Part shown: positions 8,472 through 17,786 of the stretch, piece after piece
Layout: each line of letters starts with the position of its first letter
Position numbering within the stretch: position 1 is the stretch's first letter
Source of the DNA: Sulfitobacter sp. THAF37
GTDB taxonomy: Bacteria > Pseudomonadota > Alphaproteobacteria > Rhodobacterales > Rhodobacteraceae
Direction of reading: 5' to 3'
Length of the DNA stretch: 64,000 nucleotides
Assembly: GCF_009363555.1 (NCBI RefSeq)
Contig: NZ_CP045373.1
Coordinates: forward strand, 62,001-126,000
Translations under genes and position numbers: made by a program
The notes under the pieces: model-generated
Told to the model about the DNA's origin: nothing
The model's input: only the letters and a program-made list of their open reading frames with translations
Databases searched by the model: none

Positions 8472-9305
8472 ATGAAAAGAAGCAGCATGTTTTTCTCAGA
8501 GCCGGAGCCTTGCCGCGCGAAGGGAGTCGAATTGGCCCCTGGAATTCTGAGGATCGTCGCGAACAATCCCGGAAAGATGACCTACCACGGGACAAATAGC
8601 TACATCATTGATACGCCTGATGGTCGGTTCATAATCGACCCCGGCCCAGCAGAAGACAGTACACATTTCGAGGCAATCATCAAAAATTTGGGGGCCAAAC
8701 CATCCGGGATTCTGCTCACACACCACCATTCTGATCATTTTGGAGTCGTCCCAGCCCTGCGAGCACGGACAGACGCACCTGTTTATGCCTCACGGGCATT
8801 CCCTGACGATGCATTTCGACCTGACCGGTTTCTGGAGGACGGACAGGTCATTGCCGGTCTTACCGTCCTGCACACACCTGGTCACGCGAGCGACCACCTT
8901 TGTTTCGCGAGACCTGACGGAGTGCTCTTCACGGGCGACCACGTTATGAGTTGGAACAGTTCGATCGTCAGCCCCCCTGACGGAAACATGCACGACTACT
9001 GCGCGCAGCTACAGCGGCTGATTGAGCGCGACGATAGGATCTACTTTCCGGGGCACGGACCTATACTCCGGGATCCGCAACCTTACGTCAAACGGTTGCT
9101 TTCCAACCGCATGCGTCGCGAGGCGGAGATCCTCGCCCACCTCTCAAACACCCCGGATTCGGTCCAGAATATCGCCGCTTCCGTCTACCAGAAAACCGAC
9201 CCACATATCGCAATGGCCGCAGAACGAAACGTTGCGGCGCATCTGGAGAAGCTGTTGTCTGAGTCGCGGGTGGTACAAGATGGCGAGGCCTGGAAATTAA
9301 CATAA
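8472..9305 (+). CDS. MBL-fold metallo-hydrolase
   Basis: The protein shows the metallo-beta-lactamase zinc motif HHHSDH, then HTPGHASDHLCF, GDHVMSW and a final FPGHGP loop, in the order expected for glyoxalase-II/RNase Z-like hydrolases. A C-terminal winged-helix-like domain with a regular tail (about residues 200-277) resembles the LACTB2/YmaE group. The ATG at 8472 is chosen because the sequence becomes family-like there; an in-frame ATG at 8418 would add 18 residues that look non-coding. It is separated from bioY by a terminator and probably has its own promoter. Substrate unknown. Confidence 0.8.
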   Translation: MKRSSMFFSEPEPCRAKGVELAPGILRIVANNPGKMTYHGTNSYIIDTPDGRFIIDPGPAEDSTHFEAIIKNLGAKPSGILLTHHHSDHFGVVPALRARTDAPVYASRAFPDDAFRPDRFLEDGQVIAGLTVLHTPGHASDHLCFARPDGVLFTGDHVMSWNSSIVSPPDGNMHDYCAQLQRLIERDDRIYFPGHGPILRDPQPYVKRLLSNRMRREAEILAHLSNTPDSVQNIAASVYQKTDPHIAMAAERNVAAHLEKLLSESRVVQDGEAWKLT

Positions 9306-9371
9306 ACTTCATTATGCGAAAAAGAACAAAGAACGAACACGGGTCCTCTTACCCTCACCGTGAGCTGAACA

Positions 9372-10724
9372 CTAAGCAACCGCCCCCCAAAATGAGGTCT
9401 TCTTTCCATGAGACTGTTTCAAGCCATCAAGATAAGCCTCATGCGTATCAAATTGTGCGAAGTCGTCAACTCTCGCGGCTAGGTTCTTGCACTCACGCAA
9501 GTGACGCGCAGCATGGCGATACCGTTTGACCCGTGAATTTTGCAACGCAAAATCGATCAAGCCGCGTTTCAAAAGTGTGGCGGCCAGTGGATGGCGATCC
9601 TCAAGGGCGTCGGACACCGGTCCCAAAAGCTCATAGTGATTTCCATCAATCTCTGCGGCACGGTTTGTGATAAGAACTGCAGCCTGCTCAATCGCGGGCC
9701 AAGTCATCAGAAAATGGAGAGCTGTCGTGAAACTCTCAAACCCAAGCGCGTGTTCAAGGGCTCGGCTCTCTGCTTCGACGTCTTCAAAATCAGGTAGTCC
9801 GCTGAGCCATGCGCGTAGATGGTCTGCATTTAGGCTGCGTGCAAAACACGTCCACATAAAGTCCCGCGCCACCTCGGGCTGCCCCATCGCGCGCATCACG
9901 CTGATCCGGGTCACTTCCCAGTCATAGGGAATCCATCCGCGATCTTTCTCATCGGGCGCATTGATGGCCTCCCATGCTTCCTCAACCCGCCCCGCTTCAA
10001 GAAGACGACGCGCGATTTCAGCAGCAACCTGTGGTGCCTTTCGTGCCAGATCACTTTGTTGGTCAATGTAGGCGTCTACATCACCTTCGACATCCGCAAT
10101 CTGCTCGAGCGCCATGCGCAGCGCGTAGTTGTTCGACAGATCAATTCCCGAAGTGGTGATCCCAGCTTTAAGGTGCTGCAATCCTTCTGAACCCAAGACT
10201 GAAGCAAGACCTGATATCAAAGTTGGATAATGCCCATAATCATCATCGGCCAAGGCCTCCAGCAACTGGTCTGCCAGGACAAGCGGGTCCGGCGCGGCAA
10301 CCTCGGCCATATCGATCAAGCCTTCACAGGCTTCGTAAAAAATCGACTGCACCTTGCCCGTACTGTCATCGCAACGTTCATAGACCCCATTCGCAAGAGC
10401 CACGAACCGCCAAATCAGATCAAACGCCCCTGCTGGATCGACCGGCCCAACTTGAGAAACGATGGCGCGTCTCTGCATGTCTAAGTCAGCCGCGAAAGCA
10501 TTGCGGCCCTGCCAGTCAATAAACGATCGTGATCTTGCAATGCTACTGAGCCGCTTGCGGATCTCCCGAGCGACATCTCCGGAACCGGCTTCGCTTGCCA
10601 GCTCCAGCCTCAGCTGCCGCTTTGCGTCAGCATTACCTTTGGTGATATCAAGAAGAAGGTCGGCCAACCGCTCAGCGCCGAGCGCCGCAAGGTTCTTTGT
10701 ATTCAATGTAGTCTTCGAAGCCAT
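9372..10724 (-). CDS. DUF6880 family protein
   Basis: A 450-residue soluble protein beginning MASKTTLNTKNLAALGAERL, which matches the conserved N-terminus I associate with DUF6880. It is rich in Ala and Leu, almost entirely helical by composition, and has repeated helix-turn-helix blocks (for example LLEAGRVEEAWEAI and MGQPEVARDFMWTCF) like a TPR/SEL-type solenoid. No catalytic motif or signal peptide is visible. It is monocistronic between convergent and divergent neighbours. Function unknown; a protein-interaction role is a guess. Confidence 0.7.
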   Translation of the reverse strand: MASKTTLNTKNLAALGAERLADLLLDITKGNADAKRQLRLELASEAGSGDVAREIRKRLSSIARSRSFIDWQGRNAFAADLDMQRRAIVSQVGPVDPAGAFDLIWRFVALANGVYERCDDSTGKVQSIFYEACEGLIDMAEVAAPDPLVLADQLLEALADDDYGHYPTLISGLASVLGSEGLQHLKAGITTSGIDLSNNYALRMALEQIADVEGDVDAYIDQQSDLARKAPQVAAEIARRLLEAGRVEEAWEAINAPDEKDRGWIPYDWEVTRISVMRAMGQPEVARDFMWTCFARSLNADHLRAWLSGLPDFEDVEAESRALEHALGFESFTTALHFLMTWPAIEQAAVLITNRAAEIDGNHYELLGPVSDALEDRHPLAATLLKRGLIDFALQNSRVKRYRHAARHLRECKNLAARVDDFAQFDTHEAYLDGLKQSHGKKTSFWGAVA

Positions 10725-10893
10725 GCAGGAAATTTAGGTCAATATGCAGCTCGAATGCCAGCCCCCTCCTCAAGTTTATGACCATCGCAGATTTGGGAAG
10801 ACCTGCCCTTCGCTGCATAGCGCATGAACTGACACAGTGCGGACGAAGCTGCCGTTCGAATCGCCGACGCCAACGGCAGCTATAGGTTTTAGG

Positions 10894-11694
10894 CTACACT
10901 TTCAGAACGAGCGGGCAGTGATCTGAAACCTCAGGATCATGGATCACGTCAAAACTGTTCACCGCATCTTCACAGTCTATGAGCATATAGTCGGCAAAGC
11001 GTCCTGGCTTCTTGTATTGCGTGTTGCGTGTGCTGCCGAAGCCGCGCCCCGTCACCAGTTCGGTCAGTCCGGCACTACTGAGGATCGAAAGCGTTTCGCT
11101 GTCCGGCTCGACGTTGAAATCGCCACAGATCACCGTGAGATCGTCTGGTTCTGCAAGATTGCGCGACAAGTCGAGCAGCTTCCGAGCTTGTTTCTCACGC
11201 TCTGGCGTATCCATTTTCCCATTCAAGTCGCGCAGACCATGCATATGGGTAATGCTGACGGCTCGGTTGGCGTCATAGTCCCATACCCGCACACCATGCG
11301 CGCTTCGGGAGCGCGGGTGATCGCCAAAACCCACAGGAGAAAAATCCTTGTGAACGAAGCCCTGCACTTGTCCAATGATCGGGAAGGACCGGTGTACGAA
11401 GGTCGCGAGGCCCCATTGCGATGGGATTGAGTCATCACCGTCCCAAAGCACCCCTTGCGCAGCCGGACAAAAGATCGCGACATGCTCCGGCAAAGCAGCG
11501 TTGACGTCGCGAAACAAGTTGGCGCGTTGCGGTAGGATGTGATCGCCGTCACGATACGTCAGCCAGTCTTTTTGAGACGCGGGGCTATAGATGACCTCCT
11601 GCAAGCACAGAATATCGGGAGCCTTACTGGCGAGGTATGGGAGTAGGGCCTGATGGAGCTTTCCACCCCAGCCATTGAGACACATGATTTCCAT
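10894..11694 (-). CDS. endonuclease/exonuclease/phosphatase family protein
   Basis: The 266-residue protein starts MEIMCLNGWGGKLHQ. It contains the EEP fold marks: an early Asn, the metal Glu in ILCLQEV, CGDFNVEPDS in the middle and SDHCPLVLKV at the end, where the Asp-His pair is catalytic. These Mg-dependent enzymes cut DNA/RNA phosphodiesters or phosphomonoesters. There is no signal peptide, so it is cytoplasmic. The start at 11694 is supported by AAAAGGGAG just upstream; an open frame extends to 11829 but the extra residues look non-coding. Biological substrate unknown. Confidence 0.82.
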   Translation of the reverse strand: MEIMCLNGWGGKLHQALLPYLASKAPDILCLQEVIYSPASQKDWLTYRDGDHILPQRANLFRDVNAALPEHVAIFCPAAQGVLWDGDDSIPSQWGLATFVHRSFPIIGQVQGFVHKDFSPVGFGDHPRSRSAHGVRVWDYDANRAVSITHMHGLRDLNGKMDTPEREKQARKLLDLSRNLAEPDDLTVICGDFNVEPDSETLSILSSAGLTELVTGRGFGSTRNTQYKKPGRFADYMLIDCEDAVNSFDVIHDPEVSDHCPLVLKV

Positions 11695-12049
11695 TGCGAG
11701 CTCCCTTTTCTTGGAGCGGACATTCGCTGCAACGAAGAAATGATGCAACTCGGGCTCACACCCGCCGTTCGCCGCGCGTATCATCAACGGCAGCTCAGGC
11801 CAAAACCTCACCCCCACCGAACGCCCCATTAATTAATTTTCCGTGACCAAAACCCCGTTTCAGCCAGTGCACGCTTTGTGCACGGGTTGTGCACGCTTTT
11901 CACCCCCCTGTTTCTGGCGATTTGGCCAAAGTTTAACGGGCGGTTTCGCAGCCTTAAGCACTCTGAAAACAAAAAATGCCGTTCCCCGTCAGCGCTTCGC
12001 CGTTGCCCAAGGGTGCGCAGCCGCTGCGCACCCTCTTCTCGCACAGGGC

Positions 12050-12445
12050 CTAGGCCGCCGCTGTCGCCTCGATCTCAAAGAGCAAACCCGGAAGAGCCAA
12101 ACGCGTCACCCCCAGAAGCGTCATCGGCGGTGCGCAGTTTAGCGGCCCGAAACGCATGCCCAGCAGGTCGAAGTTCTTCAACGCCTCGTCCACATCCGTG
12201 GCATAGACCCCAAGCCGGATAACATCTCCAAGCGACATATCCGCTCCGGCCAGCACGGCCTCAAGGTTGTCCAGCGCCAAAGCAATCTGCGCGCGCATGT
12301 CGTTCGGATGCTGGGGCTTGCCCTGCCCGTCTACAGCCGTCTGGCCAGCACAAATAAGCTGCCGCCGCGGCCCTTCAATGACTTCTGCCTGATTGTATCC
12401 CAGCTTCAAGGACCAGTCCCACGGATTTACGGCTCTGCGTTGCAT
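12050..12445 (-). CDS. RidA family protein
   Basis: This is a 131-residue YjgF/YER057c/UK114 fold protein with ICAGQTAVDGQGKP near residue 32, the long helix QIALALDNLEAVLAGADMS, and the C-terminal GPLNCAPPMTLLGVTRLALP. True RidA has an Arg in the corresponding VARLP-like loop that contacts the 2-aminoacrylate carboxylate; here an Arg is present in VTRLALP. It probably deaminates reactive enamine/imine intermediates, though many paralogues have other roles. A divergent WYL regulator starts 88 bases away and may control it. Confidence 0.85.
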   Translation of the reverse strand: MQRRAVNPWDWSLKLGYNQAEVIEGPRRQLICAGQTAVDGQGKPQHPNDMRAQIALALDNLEAVLAGADMSLGDVIRLGVYATDVDEALKNFDLLGMRFGPLNCAPPMTLLGVTRLALPGLLFEIEATAAA

Positions 12446-12532
12446 CTTTGATTTTCCTTTGTTGATTTCGATAAGAAAGCCCTATTGCCAATAAGTGCCA
12501 AATTTTGTCACCATATGTGCTAGAGTGGCAAA

Positions 12533-13252
12533 ATGAATATCAGACAGAGACATGACGCCATCGTGCGCAGCCTTCGGCGCAACGGCACATCAACCGTCGC
12601 GGAGCTCGCCGAAGAGGTCGGCACCTCCAGACGCACGCTCCTGCGCGACATCGCCGCCTTGCGTGACGAAGGCTTTGTCATCCATTCCGAAAGCGGGCGC
12701 GGCGGTGGCGTGCAGCTTGACCCCCAGTCCATGCAAACAACCGCCCGCCTCTCTGTGGCCGAAGTCTTCGCGCTGCTGATCAGCGTGGCCGCCGTGCGCG
12801 CCGCCCAGAACCTGCCCTTCTCCGATCTCGCAGATGCAGGCCTCGCCAAGATCGAGCGCGCCCTGCCGTCTGACAAAGTGCGCGATCTGCGCCGCTTCCT
12901 CGCCTGCCTGCACATCGGCCAACTCTCGCCCAAACAGGACCTGTCTGACCTGGGCACAATCGACCCCGCCCTGCTGCCCGCTTTTGAAAAAGCCTTTCTG
13001 GCGCGCCAGCACCTCCGCTTTGAGTATCGGGATGCCAAAGGCGCGCGCAGCCTGCGCAATGTCGAGCCGCAGGCCATGCTCATCTTGCAACCGCTCTGGT
13101 ATCTTGTCGCATGGGATCCGGCGCGCGAAGATTTCCGGCACTTCCGCATGGATCGCATCACAGGCCCTGAGCTTGTCAGCGGCCCGCCCTTCCGGCGCAG
13201 GCATGTGCCCTTTGAAAAAGATGTTTGTCCCTACAACGACCTGCCGCGCTGA
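12533..13252 (+). CDS. YafY-type HTH/WYL-domain transcriptional regulator
   Basis: In this 239-residue protein, residues 1-60 are an HTH_11 winged helix (RHDAIVRSLRRNGTSTVAEL, RRTLLRDIAAL). Residues about 150-225 form a WYL domain with the variant core MLILQPLWYLVAWDPAREDF and FRMDRI. WYL proteins sense small ligands or nucleic acids. It is divergent from the ridA-like gene and is the obvious candidate to regulate it from the shared 87-base gap. A gap of about 240 bases after it holds no supported gene. Confidence 0.85.
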   Translation: MNIRQRHDAIVRSLRRNGTSTVAELAEEVGTSRRTLLRDIAALRDEGFVIHSESGRGGGVQLDPQSMQTTARLSVAEVFALLISVAAVRAAQNLPFSDLADAGLAKIERALPSDKVRDLRRFLACLHIGQLSPKQDLSDLGTIDPALLPAFEKAFLARQHLRFEYRDAKGARSLRNVEPQAMLILQPLWYLVAWDPAREDFRHFRMDRITGPELVSGPPFRRRHVPFEKDVCPYNDLPR

Positions 13253-13495
13253 CCCCCAAAACCGCGCCACCCTCAGGCGCGCACACATCACGCTCAACAT
13301 CAGAGGCTTTCGCAATGAAGGAGCGGCCGCCCCACAAGCATGCCCGGCACTCAAGACTGCGTTCCGCGCAAAGGGCAAACCGCAGAAACCACGAATTCGC
13401 TGCGTCCGCACCAAAGGCCCGCGGTGCGGTACTTTGTGAGCTTTCGCTGCGTTTGTGCCAATGGTTGCTTTAGCAGGCGTCGTCGACTCAGGGAC

Positions 13496-14065
13496 CTACG
13501 CTGAGCGGCTTATGTCCAGTGCGTCCAGAATAGCCCTGCCAAGCTCTTCGACTGACACGTCTTCCGGCAAGACCGTATCTTCTTGGCCGCGAATACCCTC
13601 CCAATGGCCATGTCCGCGATAGCGCGTTGGCTTGATTGCGATCTTGCCGTCCCGCAATGTTAACGAAACATGGCCCGCACCGTTAAACAGCGCTTTCAAA
13701 GTCTTGACACCAGCGCGCGCCTTGTCTGCTTCCTCCCACGCCTTGAATTCTTCCTTTGTCGGAATCCGGATGACGTCGTCCCACTCTGGATGTTTTGGCG
13801 TGATGAACCGGCTGGCCAAAAGGGCGGCCCGCGCGTGGCCAGCGATTTCGAGCGCAGTTAGGTCTGGCGGTAGATACTCATGATATCCCTTGGGGTCCAA
13901 ATGCGCGCTACCATACACCGCTTGTGAGGCGATTTCCGTGAATTTGCGATAGCTCGTAACAAAGGCACTTTTGCGTTCTTTGGGAGGCTTGGAGCGCTTT
14001 TTTCGCTCCGCCGCTTCAGCACGCCGTTTCGCAATCCATTCTTCTGTGGTCAGGACTTTTTTCAT
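13496..14065 (-). CDS. contact-dependent growth inhibition immunity protein (CdiI-like)
   Basis: The protein has 189 residues and a very basic, charged N-terminal tail (KRRAEAAERKKRSKPPKERK). A globular part follows, with FVTSYRKFTEIASQAVYGSA and LPEDVSVEELGRAILDALD. I recognise this as the immunity family paired with CdiA nuclease toxins carrying the CdiA_C domain. It overlaps the toxin fragment by four bases, the usual toxin-then-immunity order. No signal peptide, as expected for a cytoplasmic neutraliser. It is intact while the toxin frame is interrupted, so it may be a retained orphan immunity gene. Confidence 0.65.
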   Translation of the reverse strand: MKKVLTTEEWIAKRRAEAAERKKRSKPPKERKSAFVTSYRKFTEIASQAVYGSAHLDPKGYHEYLPPDLTALEIAGHARAALLASRFITPKHPEWDDVIRIPTKEEFKAWEEADKARAGVKTLKALFNGAGHVSLTLRDGKIAIKPTRYRGHGHWEGIRGQEDTVLPEDVSVEELGRAILDALDISRSA

Positions 14066-14553
14066 CGGATACGGCTCACTTCTACGTCGATCCCCAAACT
14101 CTCAGCGTAGTCTATCGCACGTTGAATTTGAGTAAACTGTTCCGGGGTGGTTCCGTCGGGCACGGCAAGTTCCAGGCGTTTGATGTCGATTTCGTCCGCG
14201 CTGATTTCAATGCCCTTCTTGTTGTCGTACTCGAAGTGGTCAATTTGGTCGATGTAACGCTTCAAAGCACCAAAAATACGACTGGGCCGGTCCACATATC
14301 CCGGCGCGCGGGTTTCGAGCGTCTTTGCGCTTGTGGCAAGGCCTCGATCTTCGTCGAAGAAATCGAACGTCTTGAAGTTGTCGGGCGTGCGCTCTCCCAA
14401 ACCGCCCAATCGTTCCAGGTGATCCTACCACGGTCCACCCTGCTCCCTGATCGGCCCGCCCCAGGTGAGGCCGGAGTTTTCGATGACGTCCCAGTCAGGA
14501 TCAGAGGGCAAGCGGCGCGCCTCTGCCGCCTCATGCAGAAGCGCGTCGCGCAT
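14062..14553 (-). pseudogene. CdiA C-terminal nuclease toxin fragment, interrupted
   Basis: The open part (14062-14409, 115 residues from a TTG) reads NFKTFDFFDEDRGLATSAKT, then SRIFGALKRYIDQIDHFEYD and ELAVPDGTTPEQFTQIQRAI, which matches the polymorphic CdiA_C nuclease domain. Upstream in the same frame lies DPDWDVIENSGLTWGGPIRE, typical of the entry to this domain, but a TAG at 14425-14427 separates the two. A further in-frame TGA lies just beyond 14600. No large CdiA body, signal or CdiB partner is present. This looks like a displaced toxin tail that can no longer be delivered. Confidence 0.6.
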
Positions 14554-14811
14554 GTCGTCCGCGTCCTGCGCGTCACAGCTCGGCCCGCGCCGCCGCAACG
14601 CACCAAAGCAACGAAGAGGCCGTCAACAAGAACGGAGTCTCGCCGGTCTGAAAGCCGCTCAGCAAAGGTTCACCCGAAGAAGCTCTTGGTTGAACGAGAT
14701 TTGTAAAGATCAGCTCGCGTGACAGGCGCCACCCGGAAAATGTGTAGACAGGCCGACCCAAGTTTTTCCCGGATGGGAAAGGGTAAGAGTTCTGGCTTGT
14801 CGTTCCCCTGA

Positions 14812-16221
14812 CTAGGCGGCCCCGTTTATGTCTGCGGCCAGTTCCTCCAGACTCTTTTTTGTGATCTGGATGATTTCTCGCACGTCATTCGCGCCCACTA
14901 TCAATGGCGGACAAAATGCCATCGCGTCTGTCATATTACGTGAGATGAGGCCGTTGCGCAGCATGATTGCGTTCATTTGGGCGCCGAGTTTTCCAGGGGC
15001 AAAATCGCCTGATTTACCCTCTGGGGCGATCAATTCAAGTGCGCCTATGAGGCCAATGCCACGTGCCTCTCCAACGAGAGGGTGGGACGTCAGGTCGGTC
15101 AATCCAGCTTGCAATTCTGCACCGCGTTCGGCGGCATTGGCCACAAGATCGCGCTCTTCGATAATCTTGATGTTTTCCAGCGCTACGGCTGCGCCGACGG
15201 GGTGGCCACCGCCCGTATAGCCATGCCCCAGAACACCGATGCGCCCGCTTTCGTCGGCGATTGGCTGATAGACCCGATCGTTGATCATGAAAGCCGAAAA
15301 GGGGAAATAGCTGGAGGTGATCTGCTTGGACATGGTGAGAATGTCGGGCTTTATGTCAAAGGTTGTAGAGCCAAACATGTTGCCCGTGCGGCCAAAACCG
15401 CAAATCACTTCATCTGCGATAAGAAGGATATCGTATTTCGCCAGAACCGCTTGGATTTTCTCCCAGTAGGTCGCCGGAGGAACAACAACACCGCCCGCGC
15501 CCATGACAGGCTCGGCGATGAATGCGGCTACAGTTTCGGGGCCCTCTGATTGGATCATATCATCAAGATCTTGGGCACAGCGTGACGCAAAAGCTTCTTC
15601 GCTTTCGCCGTCCTGACCTTCGCGCCAGTAGTGCGGGCAAGTGGTGTGCAAGATGCCCTCCATCGGCAGATCGAAGGACTTGTGGTTATAGGGCAGACCC
15701 GTCATCGACGCGGCTGCGACTGTCACGCCGTGATAGCCGCGCAGGCGCGAGATGATCTTCTTTTTCTCGGGCTTGCCGAGCGCGTTCGAGCGATACCAGA
15801 CCATCTTGACGATCGTATCGTTCGCCTCGGAGCCCGAGTTGGTATAGAAAACCTTGCTCATTGGCACGGGGGCTATTTCGATCAGCTTTTCAGCAAGATC
15901 AATCGCCGGACCATGCGAGCGGTGCGAGAAGTTGTGGTAGTAAGGCAGCTTTTGCATTTGCCGGCTGGCGACATCCACAAGGCGTTGTTCGTTGAACCCG
16001 ACTGCCACGCTCCAAAGGCCGGACATGCCCTCGATATAGCGGTTGCCGTTTGAGTCGGTGACGTGGATTCCCTCGCCTGATTCAATGATCAGCGGACCAA
16101 TTTTTTCATGCGCTTCGGCATTGGTATAGCTGTGAAAATGATAAGCGATATCACGGGCTTCGTCTGAATTTGGTCGCACATCCATGGCAGGCATCACTTC
16201 TTGTAAGTTGGCGTTTTTCAC
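14812..16221 (-). CDS. class III pyridoxal-phosphate aminotransferase
   Basis: A 469-residue omega-amino-acid:pyruvate-type transaminase. GMSGLWSVAVGF, FYTNSGSEANDT, the cofactor stretch LLIADEVICGFGRTG and the Schiff-base Lys in ILTMSKQITSSYFP occur in the family order, and the C-terminus has HGYTGGGHPVG. Such enzymes transfer an amino group from beta-alanine, taurine, putrescine or similar omega-amines to pyruvate. It is divergent from an AraC-hyu-ABC operon, and the two may share a substrate pathway and regulator. Which amine is used cannot be read from sequence. Confidence 0.88.
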   Translation of the reverse strand: MKNANLQEVMPAMDVRPNSDEARDIAYHFHSYTNAEAHEKIGPLIIESGEGIHVTDSNGNRYIEGMSGLWSVAVGFNEQRLVDVASRQMQKLPYYHNFSHRSHGPAIDLAEKLIEIAPVPMSKVFYTNSGSEANDTIVKMVWYRSNALGKPEKKKIISRLRGYHGVTVAAASMTGLPYNHKSFDLPMEGILHTTCPHYWREGQDGESEEAFASRCAQDLDDMIQSEGPETVAAFIAEPVMGAGGVVVPPATYWEKIQAVLAKYDILLIADEVICGFGRTGNMFGSTTFDIKPDILTMSKQITSSYFPFSAFMINDRVYQPIADESGRIGVLGHGYTGGGHPVGAAVALENIKIIEERDLVANAAERGAELQAGLTDLTSHPLVGEARGIGLIGALELIAPEGKSGDFAPGKLGAQMNAIMLRNGLISRNMTDAMAFCPPLIVGANDVREIIQITKKSLEELAADINGAA

Positions 16222-16736
16222 GCGGCAGGGGGCCGCGATTTGCCCTCAGTGCTATCGCCGCTTTCTTGCTTTTAGCAAGCAGTTTTGTTCCGAGCATCCT
16301 GTCTGCGGGCCAGCGAGGCCGCCCATTTGAAGCAGAAACGCCCGCCGGGATTTCGGTCGTGGTTTGAGGACACTTCCATCCTGTGATTCTGTTTGGATGC
16401 TTCGTTTTTTTGAAGCGCAGCGGCCGTGAATCTTGGGGAAAATGCGGCCCAATCCCGCTCAGGTTGTTGCCTTCGCAGCTTTCCGTTTCACAAAACCAAG
16501 ACCCGATTTGGCGGTGTTCTCGCGCTGCAAATGGTTGGTAAAAATATGTTTTAGTTAGATATTTAGGATTTTCCAGGGCCTTTCTGGGCCCGATGAAAGA
16601 ATCGCAAGTGCGCGAATTGACACGTGACACAAGAGTTTGTGCGTTTTTTGCCAAAGTGGTTGGCCGGAACGGTGCTACGATAATTTTAACACATGAGACA
16701 GTTGTGTTTTCGCCATTTGTGTTTTGGGGACGTTAG
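16222..16736. other. 515-base divergent intergenic region
   Basis: No credible gene: the only sizeable frame (minus strand, 16151-16654) runs through the aminotransferase start and has no family features. The region lies between the divergent aminotransferase and AraC genes and must hold both promoters. The AT-rich stretch about 16540-16720, just before the AraC gene, is the likeliest promoter area. No clear inverted repeat long enough to name as an operator was found. Confidence 0.5.
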
Positions 16737-17699
16737 ATGAATCAGAAGGACAAAACTGCAAACAAGCTCATGACTGCCACCCAGTGGCAGGCGGCTGTCT
16801 CAGATACGTTCTTTCCCCTAGAGACCACGATGGCGGATGACCAGTCCTTTTCAGGTGATCTCAATACTTGGAACCTCGGTATCGTCGATCTGTCGCAGAT
16901 GCGTTGCGATGGCATTCTCTACAAAAGGCACAAGCGGCACTTTCTGGACGAAGTTGAAAGCAGTCTGCTGATTACCATTCCAAGATTGGGGACGGTCGGC
17001 TTTGACCAGAATGCCCGCCAGGCGAAATGTTCACCGGGCGAGTTTCTGGTAGAACGGGGCGATTTGCCCTACGAGTTCTGGCATGAACAGACGAACGAGC
17101 TGTTGGTGCTGAAGGTGTCTTCCGAAAGCGTGCGGGCCCGCATCGGCCCAACAGACCGTTTGGGCGCGCTGAGTTTTGATGGCACAGCCGGCGTGGCCAG
17201 TTATTTTCTGGATACCGTCAAGACAACGGCGCTGCACGTCGATTTGCTTGATGAGCAGGCGCGCGCGGCCGCTGGCAAGCACATCCTTGATCTGCTGTGC
17301 CTCTCAATCCGCAAAGATGACCGTGTGCTGGACAGCGAAACCTCGACAATCCGCGCAGCACATCTGCACCGCGCAGAACAGTTTATCCGCAACAACCTCT
17401 TCAATGAGAATCTCTCCTCAAGTCTTGTGGCAGAGGCCTGCAATGTGTCGCAGCGCTATCTGCAACAACTGTTCTCGGAGTCGGGCAGGTCGGTTTCCGG
17501 GTTCATCCGCGAAAAGCGTCTGGTGCGCGCGCGCGAGGACCTGAGCGTCGTAGGGCCCATCACAATTGCCGAGATAGCCCATCGGTGGGGGTTTTCGGAT
17601 CAATCCCAGTTTAACAAAGCCTATCGTGCGCAGTTCGGCTGCACACCGACCGAAACGCGCAAAGCCGCGCAGCAAGGCCAGAAGACGGCCCCTCCGTAA
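16737..17699 (+). CDS. AraC family transcriptional regulator
   Basis: The protein is 320 residues long. The N-terminal two thirds is an AraC-like ligand-binding domain of the kind with GEFLVERGDLPYEF (about residues 100-113). The C-terminal 100 residues form the double HTH: NENLSSSLVAEACNVSQRYL, then ITIAEIAHRWGFSDQSQFNK and the ending FGCTPTETR. It precedes hyuA by 87 bases and is divergent from the aminotransferase, so it likely activates both sides in response to the pathway substrate. Inducer unknown. Confidence 0.87.
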   Translation: MNQKDKTANKLMTATQWQAAVSDTFFPLETTMADDQSFSGDLNTWNLGIVDLSQMRCDGILYKRHKRHFLDEVESSLLITIPRLGTVGFDQNARQAKCSPGEFLVERGDLPYEFWHEQTNELLVLKVSSESVRARIGPTDRLGALSFDGTAGVASYFLDTVKTTALHVDLLDEQARAAAGKHILDLLCLSIRKDDRVLDSETSTIRAAHLHRAEQFIRNNLFNENLSSSLVAEACNVSQRYLQQLFSESGRSVSGFIREKRLVRAREDLSVVGPITIAEIAHRWGFSDQSQFNKAYRAQFGCTPTETRKAAQQGQKTAPP

Positions 17700-17786
17700 C
17701 CCTTAGCTAAAACCGAAAACCCCCAAGTAGGGTCGGCTTTCGCCGGCGCCTTCCTGATGCCCTGTTGTCTTTTGAAGGATGTAGAC

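Noticed and set aside
14122..14706. 194-codon plus-strand frame over the CDI fragment
   Set aside because: The minus strand here carries a recognisable CdiA_C sequence; the plus-strand frame is its shadow.
16151..16654. 167-codon minus-strand frame in the aminotransferase-AraC gap
   Set aside because: Out of frame with the aminotransferase start it overlaps, no ribosome site, no family-like sequence.
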